From Candidatus Terraquivivens yellowstonensis (GTDB lineage Archaea; Thermoproteota; Nitrososphaeria_A; Caldarchaeales; Wolframiiraptoraceae): a stretch of DNA of 64,000 bases. The position numbers were made by a program, and so were the translations under genes. The stretch is taken from contig JAKCEW010000001.1 of NCBI GenBank assembly GCA_023539445.1, positions 1 through 64,000 of the forward strand, read 5' to 3'. Of this stretch, positions 31,476 to 39,931 are shown piece after piece; position 1 is the first letter of the stretch, and each line of letters opens with the position of its first letter. The notes beneath the pieces are model-generated. The model was not told the origin of the DNA. It searched no databases and worked only from the letters and a program-made list of their open reading frames with translations.

Positions 31476-32072
31476 ATGTATCCTGAGAACTTGGAGCCAA
31501 AACACGGGACCCTTACGGTAACCATACCGAAAGACCGCATAGGCGTATTGATAGGGGTCAACGGTTCCGTGAAGAAAGCAATAGAGGAAAAGCTAGGCGT
31601 GAGACTCACGATCGATAGTAAAGATGGCGTAGTGTCAATAGAGCTTGCAAAATCTCCAAACGAAGGAGGAGACCCGGCGGCTATGTTTAAAGCCCGTGAC
31701 GTTGTAGTTGCGATAGGAAGAGGTTTCTCGCCGGAAAAAGCATTCAAACTTTTTGAGGAGGACATTGTGTTGGACATTGTACATTTAGAGGATTTTGTCG
31801 GCAAGAACGTGAATGACTTAGTTAGGGTCAGGGCCAGACTTATAGGAACTGGAGGAAAAACGAGGAAAATAATTGAGGAAAATGCTCATGTGCTAGTGTC
31901 AATATATGGGGATACCGTGGCAATAATAGGCGATCCTCAGGATGTTGAGGCTGCTAAAGAGGCTGTGATAAGGCTGATAACCGGCTCGCCACACAGCGCA
32001 GTGTATAAAATGCTTGATGAATATGCTAGGAAGCGAAAAGCGGGAAAGCTTATGCCCGGATTTAAACTATAG
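31476..32072 (+). CDS. Archaeal Dim2/Pno1-like KH-domain protein
   Basis: 198 residues with two KH domains. The first has the variant GxxG loop LIGVNGSVKKAIEE, the second LIGTGGKTRKIIEE. Eukaryotic Pno1/Dim2 acts in small-subunit rRNA maturation, and the archaeal homologue is normally found near aIF1A, the RIO kinase and Topo VI, as here. Ends with a basic tail (YARKRKAGKLMPGFKL) typical of the family. Confidence 0.92.
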   Translation: MYPENLEPKHGTLTVTIPKDRIGVLIGVNGSVKKAIEEKLGVRLTIDSKDGVVSIELAKSPNEGGDPAAMFKARDVVVAIGRGFSPEKAFKLFEEDIVLDIVHLEDFVGKNVNDLVRVRARLIGTGGKTRKIIEENAHVLVSIYGDTVAIIGDPQDVEAAKEAVIRLITGSPHSAVYKMLDEYARKRKAGKLMPGFKL

Positions 32073-32172
32073 GATTTTTTCTGAGGGAAAGATAAAATAG
32101 GCGCTGTGCCCAAATTGCGTAGTAAGCCTATAACTGGACTCGTGGCGCAAAATTAAAGAACGGTGATAAAAA

Positions 32173-33735
32173 TTGGCAGAGGTAAAGTTCGAGAAGATAT
32201 CACCTGCCGACTTCTTCTACCGCAATAGAGATATTGCTGGATTTACAAACCCCAGCCGTTCCCTTTACACATCCATCAGAGAACTCGTGGAGAACTCTCT
32301 TGATGCGTGTGAAATGGGCAGGATTTTACCTGAAATAATTGTCGAGTTACAAGAGGTGGGTGAAGGTAGCTCCGAAGACGTTAAAATCTTCAGGTTAAGA
32401 GTCAAAGATAATGGAATAGGTGTTGATGCGGAACACATACCACATGCCTTTGCGACCGTGTTTTATGGAAGTAAATACGGATACCGTCAATCGCGCGGAA
32501 CTTTTGGGCTTGGCGGTACAATGGCACTACTATATGGCCAGATTACAACAAACAGACCAGTGACTGTTATATCCTGTACAAATGGTGACATACATGAGTT
32601 CGTTTTAAGGATCGATATCGTTAAGAATGAGCCCATAGTGCTCGATCACAAAGTTCATACAAATAACGATAATTGGAGGGGTACATTAATAGATTATTAT
32701 CTTGAGGCTGATTACACTAATAGCAAGGCAAAGATAGTCGAGTACTTCAGAAACACTGCCATTGCAAACCCGAATGCTTCGTTGACATTTATCGACCCCA
32801 AAGGCAGGCTATACTACTTCCCAAGGGTTGCCGAAAAAATACCAGAACCTCCAAAAGAGGCATTACCGCATCCAGTAGGAGTTGATGTGGAAACTATGAA
32901 GAGGCTGATATCCGTAACAAAGTCTGAAACCCTTTTATCCTTCCTGACAACCAGCTTCCAACGCGTCGGTCCTAAAACCGCGAGAGAAGTTCTAGAGTTG
33001 GCTGGGCTTCCGCATACATTAAACCCAAAAGAACTAAATCATGATCAGCTTACTGCGCTTGTAGAGGCTATTAAAAGGTATAAAAAATTTAGAGCACCAG
33101 ACCCGACACCTCTGAGTCCAATAGGCAAGGATTTGCTTGAAGCAGGCATTAAGGCAATACTGATGCCAGAGTTTCTTTACGTGGTCCAAAGACCACCACA
33201 ATCTTACTCCGGCTTTCCGTTTATAGTTGAGGCTGCGATAGCCTATGGTGGTAAGATACCGCCAAGCGAGAACATACAAATATACAGGTTTGCAAATAAG
33301 ATACCGCTCCTTTACGATGAGAGGGCCGATGTTGTTTGGAAGGTGGTATCTGAAAAAATTGATTGGAATAACTATAACGTTCCGAAAGTTGCGCCGCTTG
33401 CTGTTGTCACGCATATATGCTCTCTGAAAGTACCTTACAAGACAGTAGGCAAGGAAGCAGTAGCTGACAGACCGGAAATCGAACGCGAACTTACCATCGC
33501 AATAAGGGAATGTGCTAGAGAGCTCAAACATTATCTGATAAAAGTTGAAAAACGCACCATTGCGATAAAAAGATTGAGCATATACGCCAAATACCTTCCG
33601 AAGATAGCAAAATTTTCAGCAGAAATTATAGACAGAAAAGAGCCCCCTGATGTCACGAAACTTCTGAAAAAGATGGGCGTAACTCCTGATATTATGGAGA
33701 AAGTAAGATTAGAGGAACAGGAGAGCGTTACGTAG
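32173..33735 (+). CDS. top6B: DNA topoisomerase VI subunit B
   Basis: 520 residues from TTG at 32173, which has a GGTGA site 5 nt upstream. The GHKL ATPase motifs are complete: ELVENSLDACE (N box), RVKDNGIGV (G1), RGTFGLGGTMALLYGQ (G2). A helix-two-turn-helix middle and a transducer domain (lysine in the switch region around KIPLLYD) follow. ATP-driven gate of the A2B2 type IIB topoisomerase, which relaxes and decatenates DNA. The catalytic A subunit is usually adjacent, but here the next gene is the RIO kinase on the other strand. Confidence 0.96.
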   Translation: MAEVKFEKISPADFFYRNRDIAGFTNPSRSLYTSIRELVENSLDACEMGRILPEIIVELQEVGEGSSEDVKIFRLRVKDNGIGVDAEHIPHAFATVFYGSKYGYRQSRGTFGLGGTMALLYGQITTNRPVTVISCTNGDIHEFVLRIDIVKNEPIVLDHKVHTNNDNWRGTLIDYYLEADYTNSKAKIVEYFRNTAIANPNASLTFIDPKGRLYYFPRVAEKIPEPPKEALPHPVGVDVETMKRLISVTKSETLLSFLTTSFQRVGPKTAREVLELAGLPHTLNPKELNHDQLTALVEAIKRYKKFRAPDPTPLSPIGKDLLEAGIKAILMPEFLYVVQRPPQSYSGFPFIVEAAIAYGGKIPPSENIQIYRFANKIPLLYDERADVVWKVVSEKIDWNNYNVPKVAPLAVVTHICSLKVPYKTVGKEAVADRPEIERELTIAIRECARELKHYLIKVEKRTIAIKRLSIYAKYLPKIAKFSAEIIDRKEPPDVTKLLKKMGVTPDIMEKVRLEEQESVT

Positions 33736-33740
33736 AGGTT

Positions 33741-34430
33741 TTAAGATTTTATCCATTCGATGACCTCTTCTGGAGGTCTAACTTTAATGCCCTTTTTCTC
33801 GAAAAATTTTGTGATGTTCCTTACGTCTCTTTCTAAAAACACTTCGGCCAGAGGATGCGAGGTGTAGACCGCCTGAGATAAGTCTATGAAATAGATCGAT
33901 AAAGTATCCGTAACGAATACATTGTATTGGCTCATATCTGCATGTATCAAGTCCGCTTTCTGATAAAGCCGCTTTATATTCTCAAGGATCAATGGATAGA
34001 TCTTCTCATAATCGCTAGGCTCTAATTCAGCTTCTTCCAACGTTGGATATCTCGTCCCATCCTTTCCTAGGAATTGCATACCCAGAACGTTATTTTCCAC
34101 AAAGTATGGTTTCGGTACTGGGACCCCAGCCTCGTATGCTTTTTTCAAGTTTCCAAATTCGCGCTTTGCCCAGAGGTAGATGAAGTCCCTGAAGTCACTC
34201 GGAATTCTTTTAAACCTTGGATCATGCACTACATAAGTCATCCTAGTTTTCTTAAACTCCGCACTGGTTATCAAGTATATCTTTACAGCCATGAAACCTT
34301 CCGGACCTTTTGCGAGATAGATTCTCGATTCCTTTCCAGCACTAATTACACCATAAAACTCTAATAACGCGCCGGCATTCATCAAATCATAAATCGTCAT
34401 GAGTGTAAGCCTATCAAAAACCTCCTCCAA
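33741..34430 (-). CDS. RIO1-type serine kinase
   Basis: 229 residues from TTG at 34430, but the true protein is probably longer (see finding). Kinase features: GVISAGKESRIYLA (nucleotide loop and the Lys-containing AVKIY), the HADMSQYNVFV catalytic loop and the IYFIDLSQAV metal-binding loop, with the RIO-specific absence of an activation segment. Rio1 acts in late maturation of the small ribosomal subunit. It shares the leftward unit with aIF1A, 123 nt downstream of it and in the same reading frame. Confidence 0.94.
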   Translation of the reverse strand: MEEVFDRLTLMTIYDLMNAGALLEFYGVISAGKESRIYLAKGPEGFMAVKIYLITSAEFKKTRMTYVVHDPRFKRIPSDFRDFIYLWAKREFGNLKKAYEAGVPVPKPYFVENNVLGMQFLGKDGTRYPTLEEAELEPSDYEKIYPLILENIKRLYQKADLIHADMSQYNVFVTDTLSIYFIDLSQAVYTSHPLAEVFLERDVRNITKFFEKKGIKVRPPEEVIEWIKS

Positions 34431-34553
34431 AACCTCGTCAAGCTCTGACCTTTTGTGTAAGTATCTTTGTTCCTTGTCTACCTTGAATTCCTTTCTCCTA
34501 AGCTTTTTCTCAATTTTATCAGAGCTCAGAAAAACTTCACCACATGTAAATCC

Positions 34554-34886
34554 TTAACCGGCCTCTAACTTGGCTTTGAGAAAATCCGGCAAGGTGCCTT
34601 GCTTGGCCAATTCTATCGCTTGATTCTTCGTAAACCTCCAAAAAATATCCCCCCTATCCTGTTGAAATTCCCAAGGACTGACCAGTACTAAATCTCCTTC
34701 CTTAATCCAGATTCTTCTTTTTAACTGTCCCTTTATCCTACATAATCTTTGCTTTCCATCAGAGCATTCTACTAGAGCCCTATCGTACCCATACATCTTC
34801 ACAACAACACCATAAACATCTCCAGGCCCCGGTGTAACCGTTTCTCCTAAGACGTCAGACTCGGACACTATCTTCCTTTTTCCCAT
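34554..34886 (-). CDS. Translation initiation factor aIF1A
   Basis: 110 residues, one OB fold: GDVYGVVVKMYGYDRALVECSDGKQRLCRIKG followed by RRIWIKEGDLVLVSPWEFQ. It binds the A site of the small subunit during initiation. The order aIF1A then RIO kinase is a conserved archaeal pair. The ATG start is canonical. The protein has the usual basic N-terminus, slightly short, and the family's RGDIFWRFTKNQ helix. Confidence 0.96.
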   Translation of the reverse strand: MGKRKIVSESDVLGETVTPGPGDVYGVVVKMYGYDRALVECSDGKQRLCRIKGQLKRRIWIKEGDLVLVSPWEFQQDRGDIFWRFTKNQAIELAKQGTLPDFLKAKLEAG

Positions 34887-34991
34887 ATTATCATTTTTCT
34901 AGGTTAAGGGTCTAATAAACGTTAGCTGACACTTCTTAGGCAAACTCTATTAGGAGCGCGTATCCTTCCTAATGAAGGGCGTACGACAGGC

Positions 34992-35729
34992 TTGGAAGTA
35001 AATATATTGAAGAGGGGCGTTACTGTAAAATCGCTAGTCGCGGCACTTCCTGGAATGGGCAACGTAGGAGGCATCGCTGCAGCGTACCTCATAGAGGAGT
35101 TGAAGATGGAGCCAATAGCGGAGATACTAGACTATATGCCACCATATGTCATTCATAAAAACTCTCTCATACAATTTGAAAGGTTTTCTTTCAAATTGTA
35201 TTGGGGCGGAAAGGATTTTGCTGTCTTTACCGGATTTTATCAACCTCAAGATCCACATATGTTGTATGAATTGTGCGATGATTTGTTAGATTTGGCGGTC
35301 AACTTAGGTGTTAGAAGAATATACACGTTGGGAGCGGCGCATACTGGCGTATCAGTGTCAGAGCCAAGGGTTTTTTACGCAGTAACAGATGCTAGACTTA
35401 ACAAGGAGATAGAATCCTATGGAGCCCAGCAAATGAGGGGTGAGGGGTACATAACAGGCTTTAACGGTCTATTGCTGGGCTTGGCAGCACAACGCAACAT
35501 TGAAGGCGTATGCTTTCTCGGAGAGATAGAAAGACCAGACGTGGCGCAACCTAAGGCTTCGATAGAAGTGCTGAAAAGGCTCTCCGCCGCTTTAGGCATC
35601 GAGTATCTAGACTATACAAAGCTCGAGGAACAAGCAAGGAAGGTTGAGTTCTACATTAGCTCGCTTAAGCGAGCTGAAGAGTTCAAGCAGCAAAAAACCA
35701 GAACGGACATACCACCAGGTGTTATGTGA
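34992..35729 (+). CDS. PAC2-family protein (proteasome assembly chaperone-like)
   Basis: 245 residues from TTG at 34992. The pattern SLVAALPGMGNVGGIAAAYLIEEL, then IYTLGAAHTGV and GYITGFNGLLLGLA is typical of the archaeal PAC2 family (COG1938/COG2047 type), related to chaperones that assemble the proteasome alpha ring. It ends with a helical charged tail. Whether it acts on the proteasome or as an unrelated nucleoside-hydrolase-like fold cannot be decided here. Its presence in a genome with a ubiquitin-like system is of interest. Confidence 0.85.
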   Translation: MEVNILKRGVTVKSLVAALPGMGNVGGIAAAYLIEELKMEPIAEILDYMPPYVIHKNSLIQFERFSFKLYWGGKDFAVFTGFYQPQDPHMLYELCDDLLDLAVNLGVRRIYTLGAAHTGVSVSEPRVFYAVTDARLNKEIESYGAQQMRGEGYITGFNGLLLGLAAQRNIEGVCFLGEIERPDVAQPKASIEVLKRLSAALGIEYLDYTKLEEQARKVEFYISSLKRAEEFKQQKTRTDIPPGVM

Positions 35730-35851
35730 AGTGTTTTTGTGAATGTTAAAGAAAGCTGTGAGACCATCGCTATCTTATTGATCTTGACCGAGTATTAAAG
35801 ATGTGCAACAGTTTATATAATATGAGGAGAAAACAATATACGTGAACGGAT

Positions 35852-36742
35852 GTGAGTGAGCCATTAGTTTATATCGATGGAAAGTTTTACCCGAAGTCTG
35901 AGGCAAAAATTTCCGTTTTTGATCACGGTTTACTTTATGGTGATGGAGTCTTCGAGGGTATAAGAGTTTACGACGGAGTAATATTTCTGCTGAAGGAGCA
36001 TATAGATAGGCTATACAACTCAGCAAAGTTCATCAAACTTAACATACCCATTTCTAAGGAAGAAATGATAGCCGCTGTCGTCGAGACTGTCAAAAGAAAT
36101 CGTGCCAAAAATTCCTACATTAGACTCGTTGTAACAAGGGGTATGGGCGACTTGGGTCTAGACCCCAGAAAGTGCTCTAAACCAAGCATAATAATCATAG
36201 TTGAGCAGATACAGTTGGTGGGCGGGGCGGCTAAAGAGAAAGGTGTATCCGCAATCATAGCATCAACGAGAAGAGATTCCGTCTCAGCGACTACGCATGA
36301 AGTCAAGTCGCTAAACTACCTCAACAGCATACTCGCAAAGCTAGAAGCCATTGAGGCTGGTGCCGACATGGCCATAATGCTCGATAGTAGAGGATTCGTT
36401 TCAGAGGCGGAGGCGGCAAACCTCTTCATTGTTAGAGACGGCATTATAGCCACACCACCGACAACTGCAGGCATCTTGGACGGTGTGACAAGAAGGAGGA
36501 TTATAAGACTAATACGTGAGCTTGGAATGGAGATTGTAGAAAGAGACATAACGCCGTTTGAGCTAATTACCGCAACAGAAGTTTTCCTGACGGGGACGGG
36601 GGCCGAGATACTTCCGGTTGTTAAAATAAACGGCATACAAATTGGAGACGGTGTACCTGGACCGATAACTAAAAAGATAATGCAAGAGTTTGAGAAAATC
36701 GTAAGGAGCGGGAAAGAAGGCGTAAAGGTTCAGTTTGAGTAA
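35852..36742 (+). CDS. ilvE: Branched-chain amino acid aminotransferase
   Basis: 296 residues from GTG at 35852. Fold-type IV PLP enzyme: YIDGKFYPKSEAKISVFDHGLLYGDGVFEGIRVY opening, the PLP lysine in HEVKSLNYLNSI, EAEAANLFIV, and LDGVTRRRI. Transfers amino groups between Val/Leu/Ile and 2-oxoglutarate; D-amino-acid or lyase relatives share the fold, but these motifs favour IlvE. Standard length. Single gene between the PAC2 gene and the bicupin gene. Confidence 0.93.
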   Translation: MSEPLVYIDGKFYPKSEAKISVFDHGLLYGDGVFEGIRVYDGVIFLLKEHIDRLYNSAKFIKLNIPISKEEMIAAVVETVKRNRAKNSYIRLVVTRGMGDLGLDPRKCSKPSIIIIVEQIQLVGGAAKEKGVSAIIASTRRDSVSATTHEVKSLNYLNSILAKLEAIEAGADMAIMLDSRGFVSEAEAANLFIVRDGIIATPPTTAGILDGVTRRRIIRLIRELGMEIVERDITPFELITATEVFLTGTGAEILPVVKINGIQIGDGVPGPITKKIMQEFEKIVRSGKEGVKVQFE

Positions 36743-36795
36743 TACTCTTATTTTTTGTGAAACACTTTTAATCAACGACTAACATAGCAATATTG

Positions 36796-37926
36796 ATGAA
36801 ATACTCTGCAGAATTTGAGGATGTTGTAAGAGCCGCGGAAGAGTTTGTAAATACTAGAACATTAGAGCCTGTAAAAAGCCAAATTCAGCATGCTAGGCTT
36901 TACGTGAGCGCTTTTAGGAGCTTAGATGTGTATAGACCCGTAATGGGTTTAATCCAGAATATTATGGGAACTGGTGAGCTGAAGGGTTGCGAGCAAGATA
37001 TTAAAGTAATTCTTAGGGGACTTACCTTGCTGTATTCTGCAAGATACCATCAAGTGTATCAAGACCATAGAATTTTTCCGTTACTTCATCAATATGTTCA
37101 AGCCCTAAAACTCGTTGAGGATGGGCTAGCCTCTGCAAAGGATTATTGTACGGTCTTAAAAAACATCCATGAAAATTTTGTAAGCGCAGTCGAGCAAATC
37201 ACGCTAGGGAATGGCGTATATGTAGTTAATTGGAAGAACGTCCCAGAATCTCATTTCACACTTTACCAAAAAGTCGGATTGAAGATTGCCAGGTTGATTG
37301 CTAGCGAGCTCATAGGCCTTTACGTCGTTAAGGTTAGGGGTGAGGCGCCGCTACATTATCATCATTTCCTCGATGAACATCATTTTTTGCCAGAATATAT
37401 TGAAGGGTTACATTATCTTGACGGTAAAGTATGCAAGACCACACAAACCGATATTCTCTACATAAAGAGAGGCCAAGTACACGGTTTTAAGAATAAAGGG
37501 GCAAACGAAGCGTCATTCGTGTTCATATGTGGTTCTAAGGAAACCGGCCCATGGGATTTTGTCCAAGATATAGAACTAGTTGATAAAGAATTTCCCGATG
37601 TTGGTTCTGATAATATTAATGATATCGGGGGGAGAGACCTATATAATGTCTTAGAAAAAGTTAGGAACTTTGAGCAAACTTTCCACGAAAGGCTCTCACC
37701 GAGCTACATGCGTCTATTCCAAGACGTGGTTAAGGTTTGCGTGGAATACGTGCCGCCCACTCAAGACAAAGAGTTGATATGCTTTGTTGTGGAGGGTCAC
37801 GGCATGGTTGAGATTGGTGGCAAGAACCATGACATAGGACCAGGAGATGCCTTCTTGCTTCTTTCCCACACTAAAGCAAAAATCTCAAGCCCATCCATGA
37901 TACTCTATCAGTTTGGATATGAATGA
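36796..37926 (+). CDS. Uncharacterised bicupin protein with helical N-terminus
   Basis: 376 residues from ATG at 36796 (TTG at 36793 also in frame). The first 125 residues are helical with no recognisable domain. A first cupin (about 165-265) holds an unusual His/Glu-rich motif (LHYHHFLDEHHFLPE) and later ILYIKRGQVHGFKNKG. A second, degenerate cupin fills the C-terminus (VVEGHGMVEIGGKNHDIGPGDAFLLLS), with no clear metal ligands. Bicupins include isomerases, decarboxylases and dioxygenases. No pathway context: neighbours are ilvE and a 2TM gene. Confidence 0.65.
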   Translation: MKYSAEFEDVVRAAEEFVNTRTLEPVKSQIQHARLYVSAFRSLDVYRPVMGLIQNIMGTGELKGCEQDIKVILRGLTLLYSARYHQVYQDHRIFPLLHQYVQALKLVEDGLASAKDYCTVLKNIHENFVSAVEQITLGNGVYVVNWKNVPESHFTLYQKVGLKIARLIASELIGLYVVKVRGEAPLHYHHFLDEHHFLPEYIEGLHYLDGKVCKTTQTDILYIKRGQVHGFKNKGANEASFVFICGSKETGPWDFVQDIELVDKEFPDVGSDNINDIGGRDLYNVLEKVRNFEQTFHERLSPSYMRLFQDVVKVCVEYVPPTQDKELICFVVEGHGMVEIGGKNHDIGPGDAFLLLSHTKAKISSPSMILYQFGYE

Positions 37927-37987
37927 AAGTGCTTTTTATTCACCCAAAGGATAACTTTTAAATATGGTCAATTTTTATTGTTAACAT

Positions 37988-38296
37988 ATGGGTACATCTG
38001 AAGATGCATTGGAAGAGTTCAAGCGGGCTTGGATAGATTTCGAGTTGGAAGAGGCCAACCGGGGTTTCTTGTCACACTTGGTTGCATATGTAATAATCAA
38101 CGTTTTTCTAGCATTCATAAACCTTTACATATCTCCTCAAATAGTGTGGTTCATATGGCCCTTGTTCGGCTGGGGCATAGGGCTTGCATTTCATTTTGTC
38201 TTCTCACGAAAAAAGTTTGTTGTAGCCGGGTGTGAAAAGAAGATCGCTAGCATAGAGATGAAAATGCGGGCTAAAAAAGCCTCCGAGAAGCGATGA
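37988..38296 (+). CDS. 2TM-domain membrane protein
   Basis: 102 residues. Matches the common '2TM domain' pattern: a charged N-terminus with FLSHLVAYVIINVFLAFINL, a Trp-rich loop (IVWFIWPLFGWGIGLAFHFVF) and a basic C-terminal helix. In other proteins this unit anchors sensors or histidine kinases; alone its function is unknown. Between the bicupin and cysteine synthase genes. Confidence 0.8.
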   Translation: MGTSEDALEEFKRAWIDFELEEANRGFLSHLVAYVIINVFLAFINLYISPQIVWFIWPLFGWGIGLAFHFVFSRKKFVVAGCEKKIASIEMKMRAKKASEKR

Positions 38297-38337
38297 AACG
38301 GCCAAATGTACGTTTATTAAGTAGCTAATGGAAAAAT

Positions 38338-39330
38338 TTGATAACAGGGGGCAGATGGTCTTTTGTGTCAATTAACCGATCCGGTTCATGGTTCCAAACT
38401 AATTCTGACGTAAAAAATCTCAGAGTTTATGATAAAATTCTAAAACTCATCGGTAATACGCCCCTTTGTAAGCTTGAAAAAGTGCCCGCGAAACATTGCA
38501 TAAAGGACAGCGTTAAGATTTACGCTAAACTTGAGTTTTTTAATCCAGGGGGCTCCATCAAGGATAGGGCTGCCCTTAGCATCATCTTGAGCGCCATAAA
38601 GAGTGGAGCGCTAACACCTGACAAAACAATACTTGATGCCACTTCCGGTAATATGGGAGTATCTTATTCGATGATTGCTGCGGTCCTCGGTTACAGATGC
38701 AAGATGCTGGTTCCGGCGAATACCAATGCTAAGAAGGTTGCTCTCATGAAAGCCTATGGAGCTGAAGTTTTGTATACGAATCCCGTGGATGGATTAGATG
38801 GAGCAATTAAAAAAGCCCGCGAGCTATATGAGCAAGATCCTAATGCATACTTTTATGCGAACCAATACGACAACGAAGCAAACTGGATAGCACACTACAT
38901 GACGACGGGGCCTGAGGTGATCAAACAAACTAAGGGAAGATTGACGCATTTTATCGCCGGCGTCGGTACGTCTGGAACACTCATGGGAGCCGGTACGAAG
39001 TTAAAGGAGTTCAACCCAAATATAAAACTCGTAGAGGTCCAACCAGATTCACGTTTTCACAAGATCGAGGGGTTAAAACACATGGATACAAGCATTAGGC
39101 CGAAGATATACAATGAGAGCCTTAGCGATATGCGTATAAACGTATCCACAAACGAGGCTTATGAGATGGTTAAAGAGCTTGCAAGGACTGAAGGGTTACT
39201 CGTCGGTATATCGTCCGGTGCCGTGCTTGCCGCTACCTTAAAAGTAGCTAGAGAGTTAAAGGAGGGGTTGTTGGTAGTTATCTTTCCGGATGGGGGAGAG
39301 AGGTACGTTGAAGAATGTTTCTGGGGATAG
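38338..39330 (+). CDS. Cysteine synthase family PLP enzyme
   Basis: 330 residues from TTG at 38338; a GTG at 38365 is another start. Fold-type II PLP enzyme: IGNTPLCKLEKV, PLP lysine in FNPGGSIKDRAA, substrate loop DATSGNMGVSYS, phosphate-binding GVGTSGTLMGAG and the final SSGAVLAA / FPDGGERYVEE. Makes cysteine from O-acetylserine or O-phosphoserine plus sulfide or a protein thiocarboxylate. A JAMM protease gene follows 90 nt downstream, reminiscent of bacterial mec-cysM pairs that use a sulfur-carrier protein. Confidence 0.9.
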   Translation: MITGGRWSFVSINRSGSWFQTNSDVKNLRVYDKILKLIGNTPLCKLEKVPAKHCIKDSVKIYAKLEFFNPGGSIKDRAALSIILSAIKSGALTPDKTILDATSGNMGVSYSMIAAVLGYRCKMLVPANTNAKKVALMKAYGAEVLYTNPVDGLDGAIKKARELYEQDPNAYFYANQYDNEANWIAHYMTTGPEVIKQTKGRLTHFIAGVGTSGTLMGAGTKLKEFNPNIKLVEVQPDSRFHKIEGLKHMDTSIRPKIYNESLSDMRINVSTNEAYEMVKELARTEGLLVGISSGAVLAATLKVARELKEGLLVVIFPDGGERYVEECFWG

Positions 39331-39420
39331 AAGTTCCAAACCTGACACATATCTTAGCGCATGTTCACACGACTTAGGCTTAAGATGGTTATATACTACT
39401 TTGGTCTCTTCGTTAAAGAA

Positions 39421-39843
39421 TTGACGCTCATAATAAGCAAAACCAGTCTGGATGAAGTTATCAAACATGCTTTAGAGACCTATCCCGAAGAATGTTGTGG
39501 GCTTCTAGTAGGGAAAAAGGAAGGTGAGAAGAAGGTTGTTATTAAGGTTGTAAGGAGTAAAAACGTTTACGTGGGGGATAGAAGTAAGAGATACATGATT
39601 GATGCATTAGATATATATAATGCGGAAAAGGATGCAGAAAAACATGGGTTAATGCTTATCGGTGTGTACCACTCACATCCCAATTACCTTGCAAAACCGT
39701 CGGCCTACGATGCAGAAGCCGCTTGGTCCTCCATAAGCTATCTAATAGTTTCCATACGTGATAAGAGGTTTGATGAAGTAACCGCATGGGTTTTTGATAA
39801 GAAAAATGAAGAATTTCTTAAGGAAGACATAATAGTTGTTTGA
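39421..39843 (+). CDS. Second JAMM metalloprotease (Mec+/desampylase-like)
   Basis: 140 residues from TTG at 39421, chosen because a TTATATAC box lies 27-28 nt upstream; an ATG at 39361 would add 20 residues but precedes the TATA box. The JAMM site is complete: Glu in YPEECCGLLVG, H-x-H in GVYHSHPNYLAKPSAYD with Ser and Asp. Spacing and length fit the small bacterial/archaeal JAB type (Mec+, HvJAMM1) and not Rpn11. In bacteria Mec+ removes cysteine from the carrier CysO; in archaea it removes small modifiers. Next to cysteine synthase. Confidence 0.9.
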   Translation: MTLIISKTSLDEVIKHALETYPEECCGLLVGKKEGEKKVVIKVVRSKNVYVGDRSKRYMIDALDIYNAEKDAEKHGLMLIGVYHSHPNYLAKPSAYDAEAAWSSISYLIVSIRDKRFDEVTAWVFDKKNEEFLKEDIIVV

Positions 39844-39931
39844 GTCTTTTCCATAACCCTTCTCTATTAGATTTTTCACCGTTGAAAACTATGGAAAACT
39901 TATTTTTATCTCCAAATCTTATAATAGCCTG

